Source of the DNA: Tubiluchus corallicola
Taxonomy: Eukaryota; Priapulida; Priapulimorpha; Priapulimorphida; Tubiluchidae
Assembly: GCA_030141605.1 (NCBI GenBank)
Contig: JAQGDQ010000485.1
Location: forward strand, 74,501 to 138,500
Direction of reading: 5' to 3'
DNA: 64,000 nt
The notes below the pieces were generated by a model. That model had not been told where the DNA came from. It did no database searches and saw only the letters and a program-made list of their open reading frames with translations. Position numbers and translations under genes: made by a program. How positions within the stretch are numbered: position 1 is the stretch's first letter; each line of letters starts with the position of its first letter. Shown one piece after another: positions 1-12,400 of this stretch.

Positions 1-9
1 TGACTTGTG

Positions 10-752
10 TTATCGTTTACCTCGTGCATCAAGATTGTACATATTACCCTCGTGCGTAAAGATTGTACATCTTTTTAACAATTGTTTAACCAAAACAGTT
101 TTTAAGTTGTATTGATTACTGATTGTTTTACAATCGTCCTGTTTTTGACGGAATAGCAGATCTATTATATTTCGAGCCCCTTGCAGGGATGAGAATTTTC
201 CGCGGATACGCGGAATTCCGAGTTCTTGGAAGACCAGTAGTGCCATTTTTGTAAGTCGCGTAAATTCGTTGAGAACGTTTTTATGGACCCTGTACATTAT
301 TTCACAAACTGACCGCTAGTTGGCAGGCCGTCACTTTGTTTACATCACATACATCAGTGTAACCACGGGTAGATCTCTATGTATAAAAATATAGAATCAA
401 TTGTGCGGAGTTCTTTGAGTCAATTGCAGACAGTTTTTATAGATTTTTGCATAGGAGCGGCCAGTACTTAGGCGTTTTTGAGACAATTAGGTATCATGTA
501 TCCTTGATAATTGGGTATTTTAAATTATGCATGAAACAAGGTAACTGATATTTTAAGTCCACTTAGAGGCTCTTTATTGTCACAAAATTGCAATTTGTTG
601 CTGCCTACGGCCTGTTTCAGAGTTTTTTGCAATTTGTCATTCCCATCCCTGGCCCCTTGTGCAAGTTTATCACAAACGTTTTGCCAATTTTTGCTCAATT
701 TGTGGTCACATTTTTGCTGAGTTTGTTTTTGAAGCACATAAGTTGTAATTAT
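10..752 (-). pseudogene. Short unidentified ORF split by a hAT-type MITE
   Basis: On the minus strand an open frame runs from just after a stop at 753-755 down to 652. It is interrupted by the MITE at 184-651 and resumes in the same frame from 183 to a stop near 10. Removing the MITE and one copy of its 8-bp target duplication leaves a continuous frame of about 88 codons. The duplicated site encodes QGA in both halves. I do not recognise the product. The C-terminal half is Lys/Asn/Gln-rich with segments such as NIIDLLFRQKQDDC. It could be a disrupted exon of a gene lying to the left, part of an older repeat, or chance. The only support is that the frame is open on both sides. Confidence 0.3.
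184..651. mobile_element. hAT-type MITE (CAGGGATGAGAA family), full length
   Basis: The left end reads CAGGGATGAGAATT and the right end reads ATTCCCATCCCTG, an imperfect terminal inverted repeat. The 8-bp flanks at 176-183 and 652-659 are both GCCCCTTG, a perfect hAT-type TSD. There is no transposase. Related copies lie at 32268-32429 (right end only) and 63239-63726. The interior (about 300-480) also resembles the middle of the TA-flanked MITE at 48384-48833, so the element looks chimeric. Confidence 0.85.
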
Positions 753-3035
753 TTAAAAGCTGAATGTTCACTTCGTGTTTCGATGTTGAAGCTTTCGTGT
801 GCGTTTCTAAACATACGCGATGCCGCTTATTGTGACGACATCTTGGCATACATATCTTTCTCAGGCGATGCACATTTTTTTCATATTCTGTATTAGAAAA
901 TGCCTGGTGCAAGTCTGCTGCCAAATTTGTGACACAAGTACTTATATCTGCTTGGCACTTATGTATCAGCAACAAACTATTTTTATATTGCTTTTATGTT
1001 GTAGTGTCATGATTGTTGTTGTGTCATGCTTTCTATTAGAGTTGTTTTCTCAAAAGGACGTGGCATATCTGCATAGTTTTCTGCAATAAATGAGCTTGTT
1101 TTGTGCCACCAATTTCGTATTCTTTCAACACATGTCTATGGGCTTCAGCAATTTTGTATATATGGTTTCAGCAGATGCCTTAGTACTCTTGCATCTGCAC
1201 ACTTACTAGATTCTAATTTTATATAAAAAATTGCATTTAGTGTAACCTGTCTTACAGCTGTTGTAGGGGTCCGCCACCACAAGTTTTAATACCGATTGTG
1301 TGTCAAATTTATTGCTAAGCTAAAGTTGTATCATATATAGATTAATTAGATTTAGTATTTCAGAAGATTATTGGGTTGTTTTGGAATAAATCATCAATTC
1401 TATAAAATTTGCACAAATATTTTCTAAAAGCACAAATGATTTTCCATTTTATTAGTTTGACACCTAGGTCCCAATTCAATTCAATTTTTATTTTCTCAAT
1501 AGCAGTTAAAATTTCTCATAACTATTTTTACATTTCATTGCAGCTGAGAACAAGCAGCGAAAGACCAATTGGTCACTTTCAGCTGCCCCTTATTAAAAAT
1601 ACAAGTTTACTTACAGGCTCATGACATTTTTTAGGTGTTTGTGTATATATATATATATATATATAAAAGGCAAAAGCAACAAAAATCAACTCAATGCAGA
1701 AATGCAATTCAAAGCATAACAATGCATAAGGTCAAGCAAAAAATTAATGAAATTCAATGTAGAGAAAAAAATAGTATCAAATAAAAAAAGCAACAAAAAT
1801 CTACTCAAAGCAAAAACTCAGAATAAAAGGAAGTTTTCACAAGCAATGCAAAACGCAATTTAACTTGTAGCAAAAAATTATATCAAACAAAATGAAACTC
1901 AAAGCGAAAATTTTATAAAGCAAAAGCAATTCAACTGAAATTAAAAGAATTTGTCAAAACGAAAGCAAAACAGAATTCAACTTAGAGCAAAATTATATCA
2001 CACAAGTCCCAGTTTTTATCAAGATTATAAAATAGACTGAATGGCAAAGGTTAGTCTAATTATAGCACCAAATTAGGGTACCTGCGTTTAGGAAACCTAA
2101 AAACACACGAAGCTGAGCCACTTTTACCCAAAAAACTCAGGGTCAAATTTGAGTCGGGAATTGCCTCGTCCTACCCCATAATGAAAAAATGCCCGGATTT
2201 CGGACACTGTTTGCTGGCATGGAGAAACTTCGAGATTTCCTTTTATCAATAATATTATTTTATTTCATTCAATATATGGCCGGTGCCCGAAAAAATGTGT
2301 TTGCCCGATTCCGTCATTTCCGATTTCACGGAAAAAAAGCACTTGAGATCATTATTGTTTGGTCCTTGGAGCTCTAAAAGTTGAACCAAAACGGACGTGA
2401 TTGTAATCTATCGATAATTAGAAGCGCCGACTGGCAGCACAATTTGTTCTCCAAGAGAAACTTTCAGAAGCGCTTTATAACATGTTATTTTCTGGATTGT
2501 TTCTGCTAAAATTTAATATTTTTTTATAAATAAGATAATTTTATGTTGTTTTTCAAAAATAAACAATCTTAGGTGGACAGTAGTTAAACTGATAATATCC
2601 CTTAGATATTTACAGCACGAATGAAACAAAACACGTAATTATAATTGCAAGCTAAACTAAATACAGTAACAAAAATCAGGAAGACAGTCAAAGGACCGTG
2701 TAGGATAGACAGAAATTAATGATAAGAGAAAAGAATAAGACTGTGATCGCCAGGGGAAAATCTTTCAGTAGGACCAATAAAATTTGGACTAAGTTAAAAA
2801 CAAATACATTTTGGTCATAATTAGAAATGCATTACCATGGATTCGTGGATTTGATGTTGAATAGATGGCAGGACTTTGGAAACATTACAAATTATCAAAA
2901 CTGCACTACTCCCTGCAAACAAAGGACAGTCGAGCAAATAATGTTTGGCGTCTTCAGTAAGCTAATCACAGGTATGTCTTTGACAAAGCGTAGTTAAAGC
3001 GTTATTCTTTTAACCCTGATTGTTTTGATGATCGT
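753..3035. other. AT-rich stretch without a recognisable gene
   Basis: No convincing coding exon was seen on either strand. It holds the repeat at 1459-1720, a (TA)n run near 1644-1664, and a strongly A-rich stretch at about 1665-2000 built from recurring AAAGCAA and CAACAAAAAT words. Short open frames here look like chance. Confidence 0.5.
1459..1720 (+). repeat. Interspersed repeat, plus-strand copy
   Basis: This segment, running from a CAATTCAATTCAAT motif through TTTCATTGCAGCTGAGAA to GAAATGCAATTCAAAGC, recurs in inverted orientation at 41905-42120 with clear similarity. In the other copy it lies directly upstream of a 177-codon minus-strand ORF. Class unknown; it has no terminal repeat that I can see. 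Confidence 0.6.
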
Positions 3036-3517
3036 TTAAAGGGAAGAAAAGGTAATTTTAAAGAATGTGTAAAAAAACTTTCCCTGCAAAGTTATATTTT
3101 TTAGAATTACGCTTAGCTATTGGAAAGACTCACGCAATTGGCAAATAAAATTAATAATAATTAAAAAATATTAGTGCCACTTGGTAAAACAAAACTGCAT
3201 CGCTATCCCAGTGTGCACCACTTGTTCACAAAAACACACATTACTGATCTTTATTGACAAAAATAGAGTAATTTACCCTATTGCTCAGTTTGTGAAGAAG
3301 AGTGTATTACGAATGTTATGATTATTTTTTCAAACTTTACACAATGTTATCTAAACGGCTTAACGGTTATATAGTGGGAGTTTAAATTTACAAGTTTTAT
3401 ACAGCGCCTGTTAATGCAAGTTCTGTATCAAATAAGACAGCATGTAGGTTTAAGTGATACAAAATTTCTGGACGATTTTTTAAGCTTTATTTATGAAGGG
3501 TGTTTTTTGTGCTTTAA
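3036..3517. mobile_element. TTAA-flanked MITE (TTAAAGGGAAGAAAAGG family), copy 1
   Basis: It begins TTAAAGGGAAGAAAAGG and ends TTGTGCTTTAA, with TTAA at both borders as expected of piggyBac-type targets. It matches 5713-6203 along its length and 40459-40765 (inverted, partial). No coding capacity. Confidence 0.6.
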
Positions 3518-5712
3518 CTTAACAAAGTCAATTTGCAATGTATGATGCACCGAATTCAGTCTAGTGCCAAACGTGAAATATTTTACGCTACTAAAAAATC
3601 AAAAATGTGGTATCATATTCGATTTTAAATTCTTCTAAGATGAAGATAGTTTTACATGGGTGAGGATGATTGTTCAAAACACTTACAGTTGCAGGAAAGA
3701 ACAATTACGAAGATTATAATGATTAGTATAAAACAAAGCAAAATCATTACAATTTTGAAACGAATAACAAGTACTGTCTCTATTACAATGTGGCAACAAA
3801 TAGTTCCAATGATTTATTGCGATCGCGTTCCAATTTAGATTAAAAAATCCACCAGTAATTATAATAATGCATCATTTTATCGAAATTTTTATATTTGTAA
3901 GCGTGCATACGCAACATAAACTGAAACATTTAAACAAAAAATTGAGCTAAGCATTATATGAAAATCACACTACATATAAAGTTAAAGTTGAAAATGAAGT
4001 TTTTGCCTTTGGCTAGCATTAATCCATGTAAAAATGTAATTTGCAAATTATTACTAAATCTTCTAGCTAATTAGAAATATTGTTCATTAATCATTATACT
4101 TCAAAATTTAAATGACTGTTGCTAATCCGCAAATCTCACCTATATAAATTATATTCCATTTTTGGCGAAACAATTAGCAGTGCAAATAATGACAATTATT
4201 ATTCAATGTAATACTATATGATTTATATATTAATGCGGAATAGAGGAAAGTCGGGTATCTTTTTATTCGTTTTTTAATGTAAATGATTTCATTTCCTTGT
4301 AAAACAATGCACTTAACTTTGTTTCTCTGTTAAAAAATTGCAGCAAGCAGAAAGAAGCCAAATAATGAGTTTGCTTAATTATTTCTCTGTACATTTATAG
4401 TCACAACAGATGCTTATAAAGCAGCAACGAATGCTATGTAGACCGATGTTTTATTTTGTTGTTTTATTTACTCTTTTATTTCGTCTCGTAGACATTCACA
4501 ATCTTAAGCCATAAAAATGCATACAAAATTTAAATAGAAAAAGATGAAATAAAATTAGGTGGCTGAATCGGTTGCTCTGTGACAGCGAATCATCGTAAGC
4601 GTATCAAAGCATTCCGGCGTTCATATCATTCATTAGTTAGCCAATAGGAGCTATCTTAACATCTACGCGCTGTGCTTGAACTACACGTGTTAAGTTGTTC
4701 TTATTTTTTGGTACCCGATATGTGCGTTTTGTAAATTTTGTTATAAGTTTCATTTATATGGAAACTTCTTAGATATATCTATAGTATATTGGATGCGATT
4801 AATATTAATAAAGGGTTTGAAATTAGTGATTACTCAAATAATTACTAGGCAATGTTGAATACTGATGTTGAAATTTGAAAACGGGAGTGTGCGTATTTTG
4901 TCATTATCACACTGTCGAGTCACATAGACATATACATAGACATAGAACATTTATTTTCTCCATTTGTTTGACATGACAAGCTTTTTTAAATATTACTTAA
5001 TTATAGTAGTGGAGCAGGGCAGGGAAGGACCATAGGGTCATCTAGTCTCCTGCCCTGTCTTAGTATATTAAAAGTAAATGGTGAGACTGCGGATAACAAA
5101 ATCAAATAGGAAAAAAATAATAATAATAAACAGTATAAATGAAAACAAAGTATAAATGAAAACAGTATAAGTGAAAACAAAAAAATAATAAAGTTAGATG
5201 ACATCTAAATCTAAACAAAACAATACAATTAATACAAGTAATTATGATTATTATATATATTTTCAAATAGGGGCCTAATTGACAGGGGATTTTGACTGTA
5301 TGGAGAGATAAAATAAGTATCAAAAAAGTGTAATATAGAAAATTTAAGAGAAAAAGTAAGTATAAGAAAGAGCAACAATTACTTAGGAGATGAGAAAAAA
5401 AACACTTGATAGCTTGCTTATTAGTCTTACAAGTTATGTATTACAGGTATATTCATTTAGTAAGAATTTTGTGTATTTTTTGGAAGCAGAAAATAAGCTA
5501 CCTCCAAAGGTATCTTTTGGCAACGAGTTCCATAATTTAACTCCTCGTGATTTTAAGCTATTGAAACCATGTCGGGTAAAAAATCTCTCACAAAACTGGT
5601 CAAAGGCAAAGACTGAAAGCGTGAGAATGAGGCGGTAGGGATTAGCAAGCTCCCCAGTAAATGTCAGCGCTGTGCTTCATTTTCAATCTCCCACAATCAT
5701 GTACCAAACGTA
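3518..5712. other. AT-rich stretch; unclassified repeat debris
   Basis: No supported gene. A short direct repeat of the words GTATAAATGAAAACA occurs around 5140-5180. An 82-codon open frame at 5390-5638 (containing FGNEFHNLTP) has a tail resembling the C-terminal end of non-LTR retrotransposon ORFs. It is too short and diverged to classify. Confidence 0.4.
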
Positions 5713-6203
5713 AATCAAGGGAAGAAAAGGCAATGTTAAATTATGTCTCAAAAGACTCCGTGCCACATAGATTTTCGCTTACTTGCTGGAAAGACTTATG
5801 TAACTGGAAAAGAAAATTATTAATTATTTAAAATGTTTTCACCAATTGGTAAAATGTCGCTGACTCACTCTCCAGGGTGCCCCACTCACTAACCAAAAAA
5901 CGTATTTTTAGTCTTATTGACAAGATACAGTGATTTTAAATTTTGTTTAGTTAGTGACTTGTGCACTACGAATGCTCTGATTATTTTTTCAAACTTTACA
6001 AAATGTTATCTAATCTTGTTTCGAATGACCTGTCGTGAAAATGGCTGCGTCTAACGGTCATCGCGGAAGTTTAAATTTACATGTTTTATACAGCGTGACT
6101 GCCGATTGAAGTCCTGCATGCAAAAAGGCAGTATGTAAGTGATATAAAATTTCAAAACGAATTTTTCAAGTTTATGTTTATGAAGGGTTTTCTTGTGCTT
6201 TAA
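5713..6203. mobile_element. TTAA-type MITE (TTAAAGGGAAGAAAAGG family), copy 2
   Basis: It aligns with 3036-3517 from CAAGGGAAGAAAAGG to CTTGTGCTTTAA. The left TTAA is degraded (TAAATC) and the right TTAA is intact. It lies about 290 bp upstream of the ARHGAP19-like start codon, so it occupies the probable promoter/5' UTR region of that gene. Confidence 0.55.
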
Positions 6204-6493
6204 GCAATTTTTTTTGTTCACTCTGAAAAATATTTGTTCTGCACCAATCAAATATGCTTGCTTTGAATACTGCCATTTTTAATTTATCATGAGATGTGTA
6301 AATGAATGTGTGTGAATGTGTATTTTCTATTTCATACAAAGATTTACCATGCTCAAACAAACTTTTTGCACTACTCTATAAATAGTCACTGTGTTTGCAT
6401 ATAGTGATAGTTTCTTGTTTGCCGAAATGCAAATTAAAGTGTTTGGGAAAGAAACTAATAATAGTCGTTTGGATTTTAGGCTGATGTAAGAAA

Positions 6494-9400
6494 ATGGCGG
6501 ATCATACTTCATCTACATCATCGTTATCTGTGGATGAGGAAATTGAACGCCTGCGCAGTTTGTACCCGGAGAAGTTTACAGAGTTGTGTCTCATGCATCT
6601 TACATTTGCCCTAGAGCTAGGGACACAGGCGCTAAATGCACTACTAACTGACAGAAATTCTAATCCTAAAAAGCCAAGACCCCAGACGCCATTCTCCAAA
6701 AGAGAAAATTCTGATGCTTGTATGAAAAGTAATAATTAATGTTATGCACATACACGTTCCTTCCCTGTTAAATTTGGTCTTGCCCCTTTAACTGTCATCA
6801 GTCATGTGACCAGGTAGTTGGCCAGGTAGACATTACCTGACATGCAATTCAATTGATACGATGTGAAATTTGTAGTAGATTTCAATTGTTTTTTTTGCAA
6901 GTTATCAGTGCCAAAACTCAGGGAGACCACATGTAAGTGTCTAATTATGTTTATTGAACTGCTTTATGCTATTAGAACAATTTCGCTTTTATTTTTTTGT
7001 ATAATTATAGACGAAAATCACGTAACCTAATTTAGTAATGTACCTTTATCAAACTTATGTTTTTCGTTGAAAAGTTATTGCTGTAATTTATTATTACAGA
7101 TAAAACGACAAATGCTGCATATTAAACATATTTAATGTTCTGGAGTTTAAATGTAGTACAATTAAGATTCTGGTTGCAACAGAATCTTCTTGATTTACCC
7201 ACGTTTTTTTTATTTTCTTATTTATTTGTTGTTGTTAATTTTGAATGGCATTGTAACTTCTAACAAATATGTGTTGTAGCTCAATTTTGTGTCATGCTTC
7301 CATTAGTATTACTGTCATAAAAACTTTAAAGTAAAAAAAAAGTTTTTGAGATTCCTTTACTATTCAGAAATTTAAAAATATACTGATCTTACTAAAGGAT
7401 GCTAATAACCAAATCTGTAATCGCAAAAAATGTGTGTTTTTATCTTTTAATCAACTGATACATTGAGTTTCTTGTAGTACTTTTTTATTTGTTTATCTTG
7501 AAAGTTTTTGCCTTTTTTTCCAGGAGAGCAAGGTATATTTGGTGCACCTTTGACACGGGAAGGCATTTCCAAAGTCTTTCAGCTGATACAGTTTTTAGAA
7601 AGAGATGACAGTAAGTTTTACTGTCATCAATATGAGCTACTATAATCAATAATGATCTGTAGAATTCAGTACAATATCAAGCATGTGGTATGAATCTTTA
7701 TCATACTTTAATCTTCTACAAACTGGACTAGTAAATTTCTAGAATTTTTACTGAAAATAGAAGTAGAAATGTTCATTTATATTCTAAGATGTTGTGTAAA
7801 AATGATCGCATTTATCAGGTCTTGTATAAACTGATTATTTTTATTTGTGTAATTTTCTTATGTCTATCCTATTACCAAAGAATCGTTTACCATTGCTTTT
7901 ATGCTACCACAAACATTTCTTGTCCATAATACATCTTTGTCTGACCTTCCAGACATTAAACAAGTGGGACTATTCAGAAAAAGTGGGCAAGCCACTCGAC
8001 AAAAGGAACTGAAGTCTCTGCTGGACAATGGAATTACATTCGATTTGGACTGTGGTTATTTCAGTGCGCACGATTGCGCTTGTGTCTTGAAGACCTTTTT
8101 GGGGGAGTTGCCTGAGCCGTTACTAATCGACAGCCACTATGCTCCACACTGTTTGGTGCCAGGTAATGTTCCATGGAATGTGAACTTTATCAAGCAATGT
8201 TCCTGCTGTCCTGTTCTTTATGCTATTTCCTGTTTTCAATTAACGATGAAAATTCATTTTTTTTTACATTTTTTCATGCACACAGTAAAGTATTATAAGA
8301 TAGAAATGTAAAGCATAGGGTAGGGAAGTCAGTTTTAAATCTCATATTTACAAACTTTTCCGAGAATTATGTGGCGTCTAAACTAACATTATAATATTAA
8401 AATATTGCCAGTAATTTACCATTTGGGTTTCGTATATTTATTTCTGGAGAAATTCTGGAGCATTAGAAATCTAAAAATTATCTGGCTATCTAACTTTTCT
8501 AATTTTAACTTTTAAAGAAATCTGTCATGAAGGGTCAGTGGGAGATGCAAAGAAAAAAGCCTTTCAACAGCAAATTAGAGCCGTACAGCTTTTAATACTT
8601 TTACTGCCACAAGAGAACTGCAGGTCAGACGTTTTTTTTTCTACTTCCAGTGTTTAAGACTGAGAAAATGTTTTAGTTTAGAGAATGTTGTAAAGTGAGC
8701 AGAAGTAAGCAAATATGTTTTAACCCTGTTTGAAGCATGTTAACGGGGGTTAGGATCTTCTTTGGATAAAGGTATTTTTTCCTAGCTTTTGTGTGTAAAT
8801 GAATACAAACTCATTTCATTTGTAGCAAATGTTTACATGATAATTTACACGTAGGGCAATTTCCATGCCTACACAAATACTTAGACAAGTTCAGTTAACC
8901 AAACACCGGAACATAATACCTCACGGTTCAGCAAGTTTGCAAGCATTCTATGATTTCAAAAAAAAGGGGTGGAAGTTACCAACATTAATCACGCGAGGAC
9001 CCTAATATTAGTTAAACAAGATAGCTATCACTACACAACCAACCAACCAGGCGATCTATAAAAAAACTGCACAAAATCTTTACAGGACAAACAGATTAAA
9101 TTTAGTGTGCAAGTGTTTCCATTATAGTATAAAAGCATAAATGCAATCCAGAGTCACATTCAAAATTGCACAGCAAACTAATTACCGATACTGCATTTTG
9201 AAGATAAGTTGTACAATTGAAAAAAAGGCCAAACCCTCTGGGATGTTAGGCTTATTTCAATGTTTGTGAAAAACTTTAGAAGGAATAAAGGTGCAACAAG
9301 CCCCTCGTGCAATTAGTAAAAGCATGTTAAACAGTTCGCGTTTGGGCGCTCACACTTTAAACGTCTGTTCTCCCACCAATGATGTCATTTGTCGACTGAA

Positions 9401-12400
9401 AAAAGCAACACGCTGTAAATTTACATCAAAACATCAAAAATAAATGTTTTCTTACAAAAAATTAAATTTTATGATATTTTTGCATGAATATTAGGTAAGC
9501 TACAGCATGTGCTTATGGAAAGCCACGAGGCACTTTATGAATTCGACCAGTAACATCATAGTTTTCAAGTGAATGGCGGTTGCCACCTAGCTTAAAAATT
9601 TCTTTATAAGATAGTATAAATTAGCTTTATGCTTCACAAGACAGTTTGTTTTGCAAATTTGTCATATTTTCGTAAGTCCAAATGATAACAGTAAAATAAA
9701 GCCAACGTACTAAATGACTCGTATTTGCCTTTAATAGCTTGTAATCATAATTAAATACGTATAAAATATGTCAAGACGATGGTAATAATAAAATATAGAA
9801 ATCAATGATCACAACAGCTTACCTCAAACAATTTTGGAGCATTCTGAATCATAAATGATACAGCTTTGGTCATATTTGCAGCAGTTTTATGCAGTTCTGT
9901 AGCAGTCATCTGGTAAATAAAGGCAACGTTAGTAAAACCAATTTTTAACTTTTAAAATTGTCGTTTAAAAAGTGAGATAACCTATACAACATACAGAAAG
10001 CACAGTGATTATTTCATCCGCTGTGCTATAGGTCCTAACCACAAAGGATGCAGAATGAAAACCCAAGACCCATACTAACCTTAAAATGATAGACTTTACC
10101 TTTTTCCTTAAAGCTCTCTGATCCAACTATTAATGAATTTTGTAATTTTTACATTACGAAAGAAGAAGCAAAATTCCTGTCAAACGCAAATACTTTTAAG
10201 GCAGTAGTCAGGTAACTAGGGAATTAAAAGGTGGTGAATGAAGTATTAGTAGGGTTAATGAACAGGGTGCATGAGATTATGGATATCCATAAAATAAGAC
10301 CAAAAATCCATAAAATGAAATTTGAAAAATCCATAAAATAAGAAATGCATAAAATAAAAAAATATTTTTTTTTGACATTTTTTTGTACAAAATAAGGCAA
10401 TCAAAACTGAATACAGGCATTGGATCGGAAACTTCAGCCTAGAGGGCATTCTACATTCGTACCAAATAGATGAATTATTTGAACTGAAGTGATGAATTAC
10501 AAGGCACTGTCTCGTAAAATTTGATTAAATTTGAAGTGATATGAAACCGATAAAATTAAAACGAAACCGATAAAATTACAACTGAGTCCTGGGTGTTTAA
10601 AAACACGTTTCAAGCACTCCTGTTTTTTACTTTTTAATTGATTTCTCCCTGGGCATCTCTTTCCACATATAGTCTATTTCTTATTTTATTGATATCCATA
10701 AAATAAAATTTCAAAAATCCATAAAATAAGCTATTTTATTTATTTTATACATATCCATAATCTTATGGACCCTGTTAATGAATGACAAAAAACAAGGGAA
10801 TTTGATGCTACTTTTTTGAAACACTTTAGCTAAATGCCTTATTTAACTTTTTTACAGATTGCTAAAAGATCTTTTAAACCTCTTACACCGTGTTACAGAA
10901 GCTCAGTCTGATAACAGAATGAATGCCGATAACCTTGGAATGATGTTTGCTCCACACATTTTGTGTCCTCGAAAGGTAATTATGTACTGACTAGTTGCTT
11001 TCACTAAAAACTTATTACAGTCTAGTCTCGTTATCTCGCCACTGTCCGTCTAGGGCAAATTTTTGGCGAGAGGCGAGTATGGCGAGATAACGGGAATATA
11101 ACGAAGTTAGTCTATATGTATATACATAATAGTTGATTAACATAGTGTTCCTCTATGTGCATGTAAAATATATTTCGCACTATGATACCAACCAACATTA
11201 GATAAATACAAATTTCCTTTTTTTGTTCAGGATTAAGACAAAACAGTTTTCGCTTCAGAGACATCATGTAAAGTTGCTCACACTTTGTGGAAACTCAAAC
11301 TTAAACGCAGCTTTGGTGTTATAGAGTAAGGTTATCGGTGACGCTTTAGTTTCTCTGCGCATTAACCAACCAACGCACTCCTAATCTAATCCTGGTGAGA
11401 CACACACTAGACTAATTATGTCTGTTTATTGAGTACAGCAGCATTGTCTACATACCGCGGTTATATTGATCGACACGCGGTATATGTATTGATCGATTCA
11501 CCTCTGAGTTTGTCTGTTTGGCGACATAACGAATATAGTTTACATAAGCACTCATCCTAGCATGACGTGGCGAGGGCGAGAAGCGAGGGTGGTGACTTAA
11601 CGAGGTAAATATCAAAGCAGGAAATCCGTCCTGGTACTTTCTATGGCGAGAGACAAGTTTGGCGGCATAACGAGGCTATAGTATACATTGTTTTTCATTT
11701 GCTTGGATTGCCTTACTTATCATAATTTTTTTGTCTTTGTACTATCATTTTTGTACTATCAAGTCCCTAGTTACCTGACTACTGCCTTAAAAGTATTTGC
11801 ATTTGACAGGAATTTTGCTTCTTTCGTAATGTAAAAATTACAAAATTCATTAATAGTCGGATCAGAGAGCTTTAAGGAAAAAGGTAGAGTCTATCATTTT
11901 AAGGTTAGTATGGGTCTTGGGTTTTCCATTCTGCATCCTTTGTGGTTAGGACCTATAGCACAGCGGATGAAATAATCACTGTGCTTTCTGTATGTTGTAT
12001 AGGTTATCTAACTTTTTAAACGACAATTTTGAAAGTTAAAAATTGATTTTACTAACGTTGCCTTTATTTACCAGATGACTGCTACAGAACTGCATAAAAC
12101 TGCTGCAAATATGACCAAAGCTGTATCATTTATGATTCAGAATGCTCCAAAATTGTTTGAGGTAAGCTGTTGTGATCATTGATTTCTATATTTTATTATT
12201 ACCATCGTCTTGACATATTTTGTACGTATTTAGTTATGATTACAAGTTATTAAAGGAAAATACGAGTCATTTAGTACGTTGGGTTTATTTTACTGTTATC
12301 ATTTGAACTTACGAAAATATGACAAATTTGCAAAACAAACTGTCTTGTGAAGCATAAAGCTAATTTATACTATCTTATAAAGAAATTTTTAAGCTAGGTG

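Noticed and set aside
588-1089. Plus-strand hydrophobic open frames (102 and 89 codons) near the left end
   Set aside because: They overlap the right part of a MITE and read Phe/Leu-rich because the DNA is T-rich; no start context, splice sites or family resemblance.
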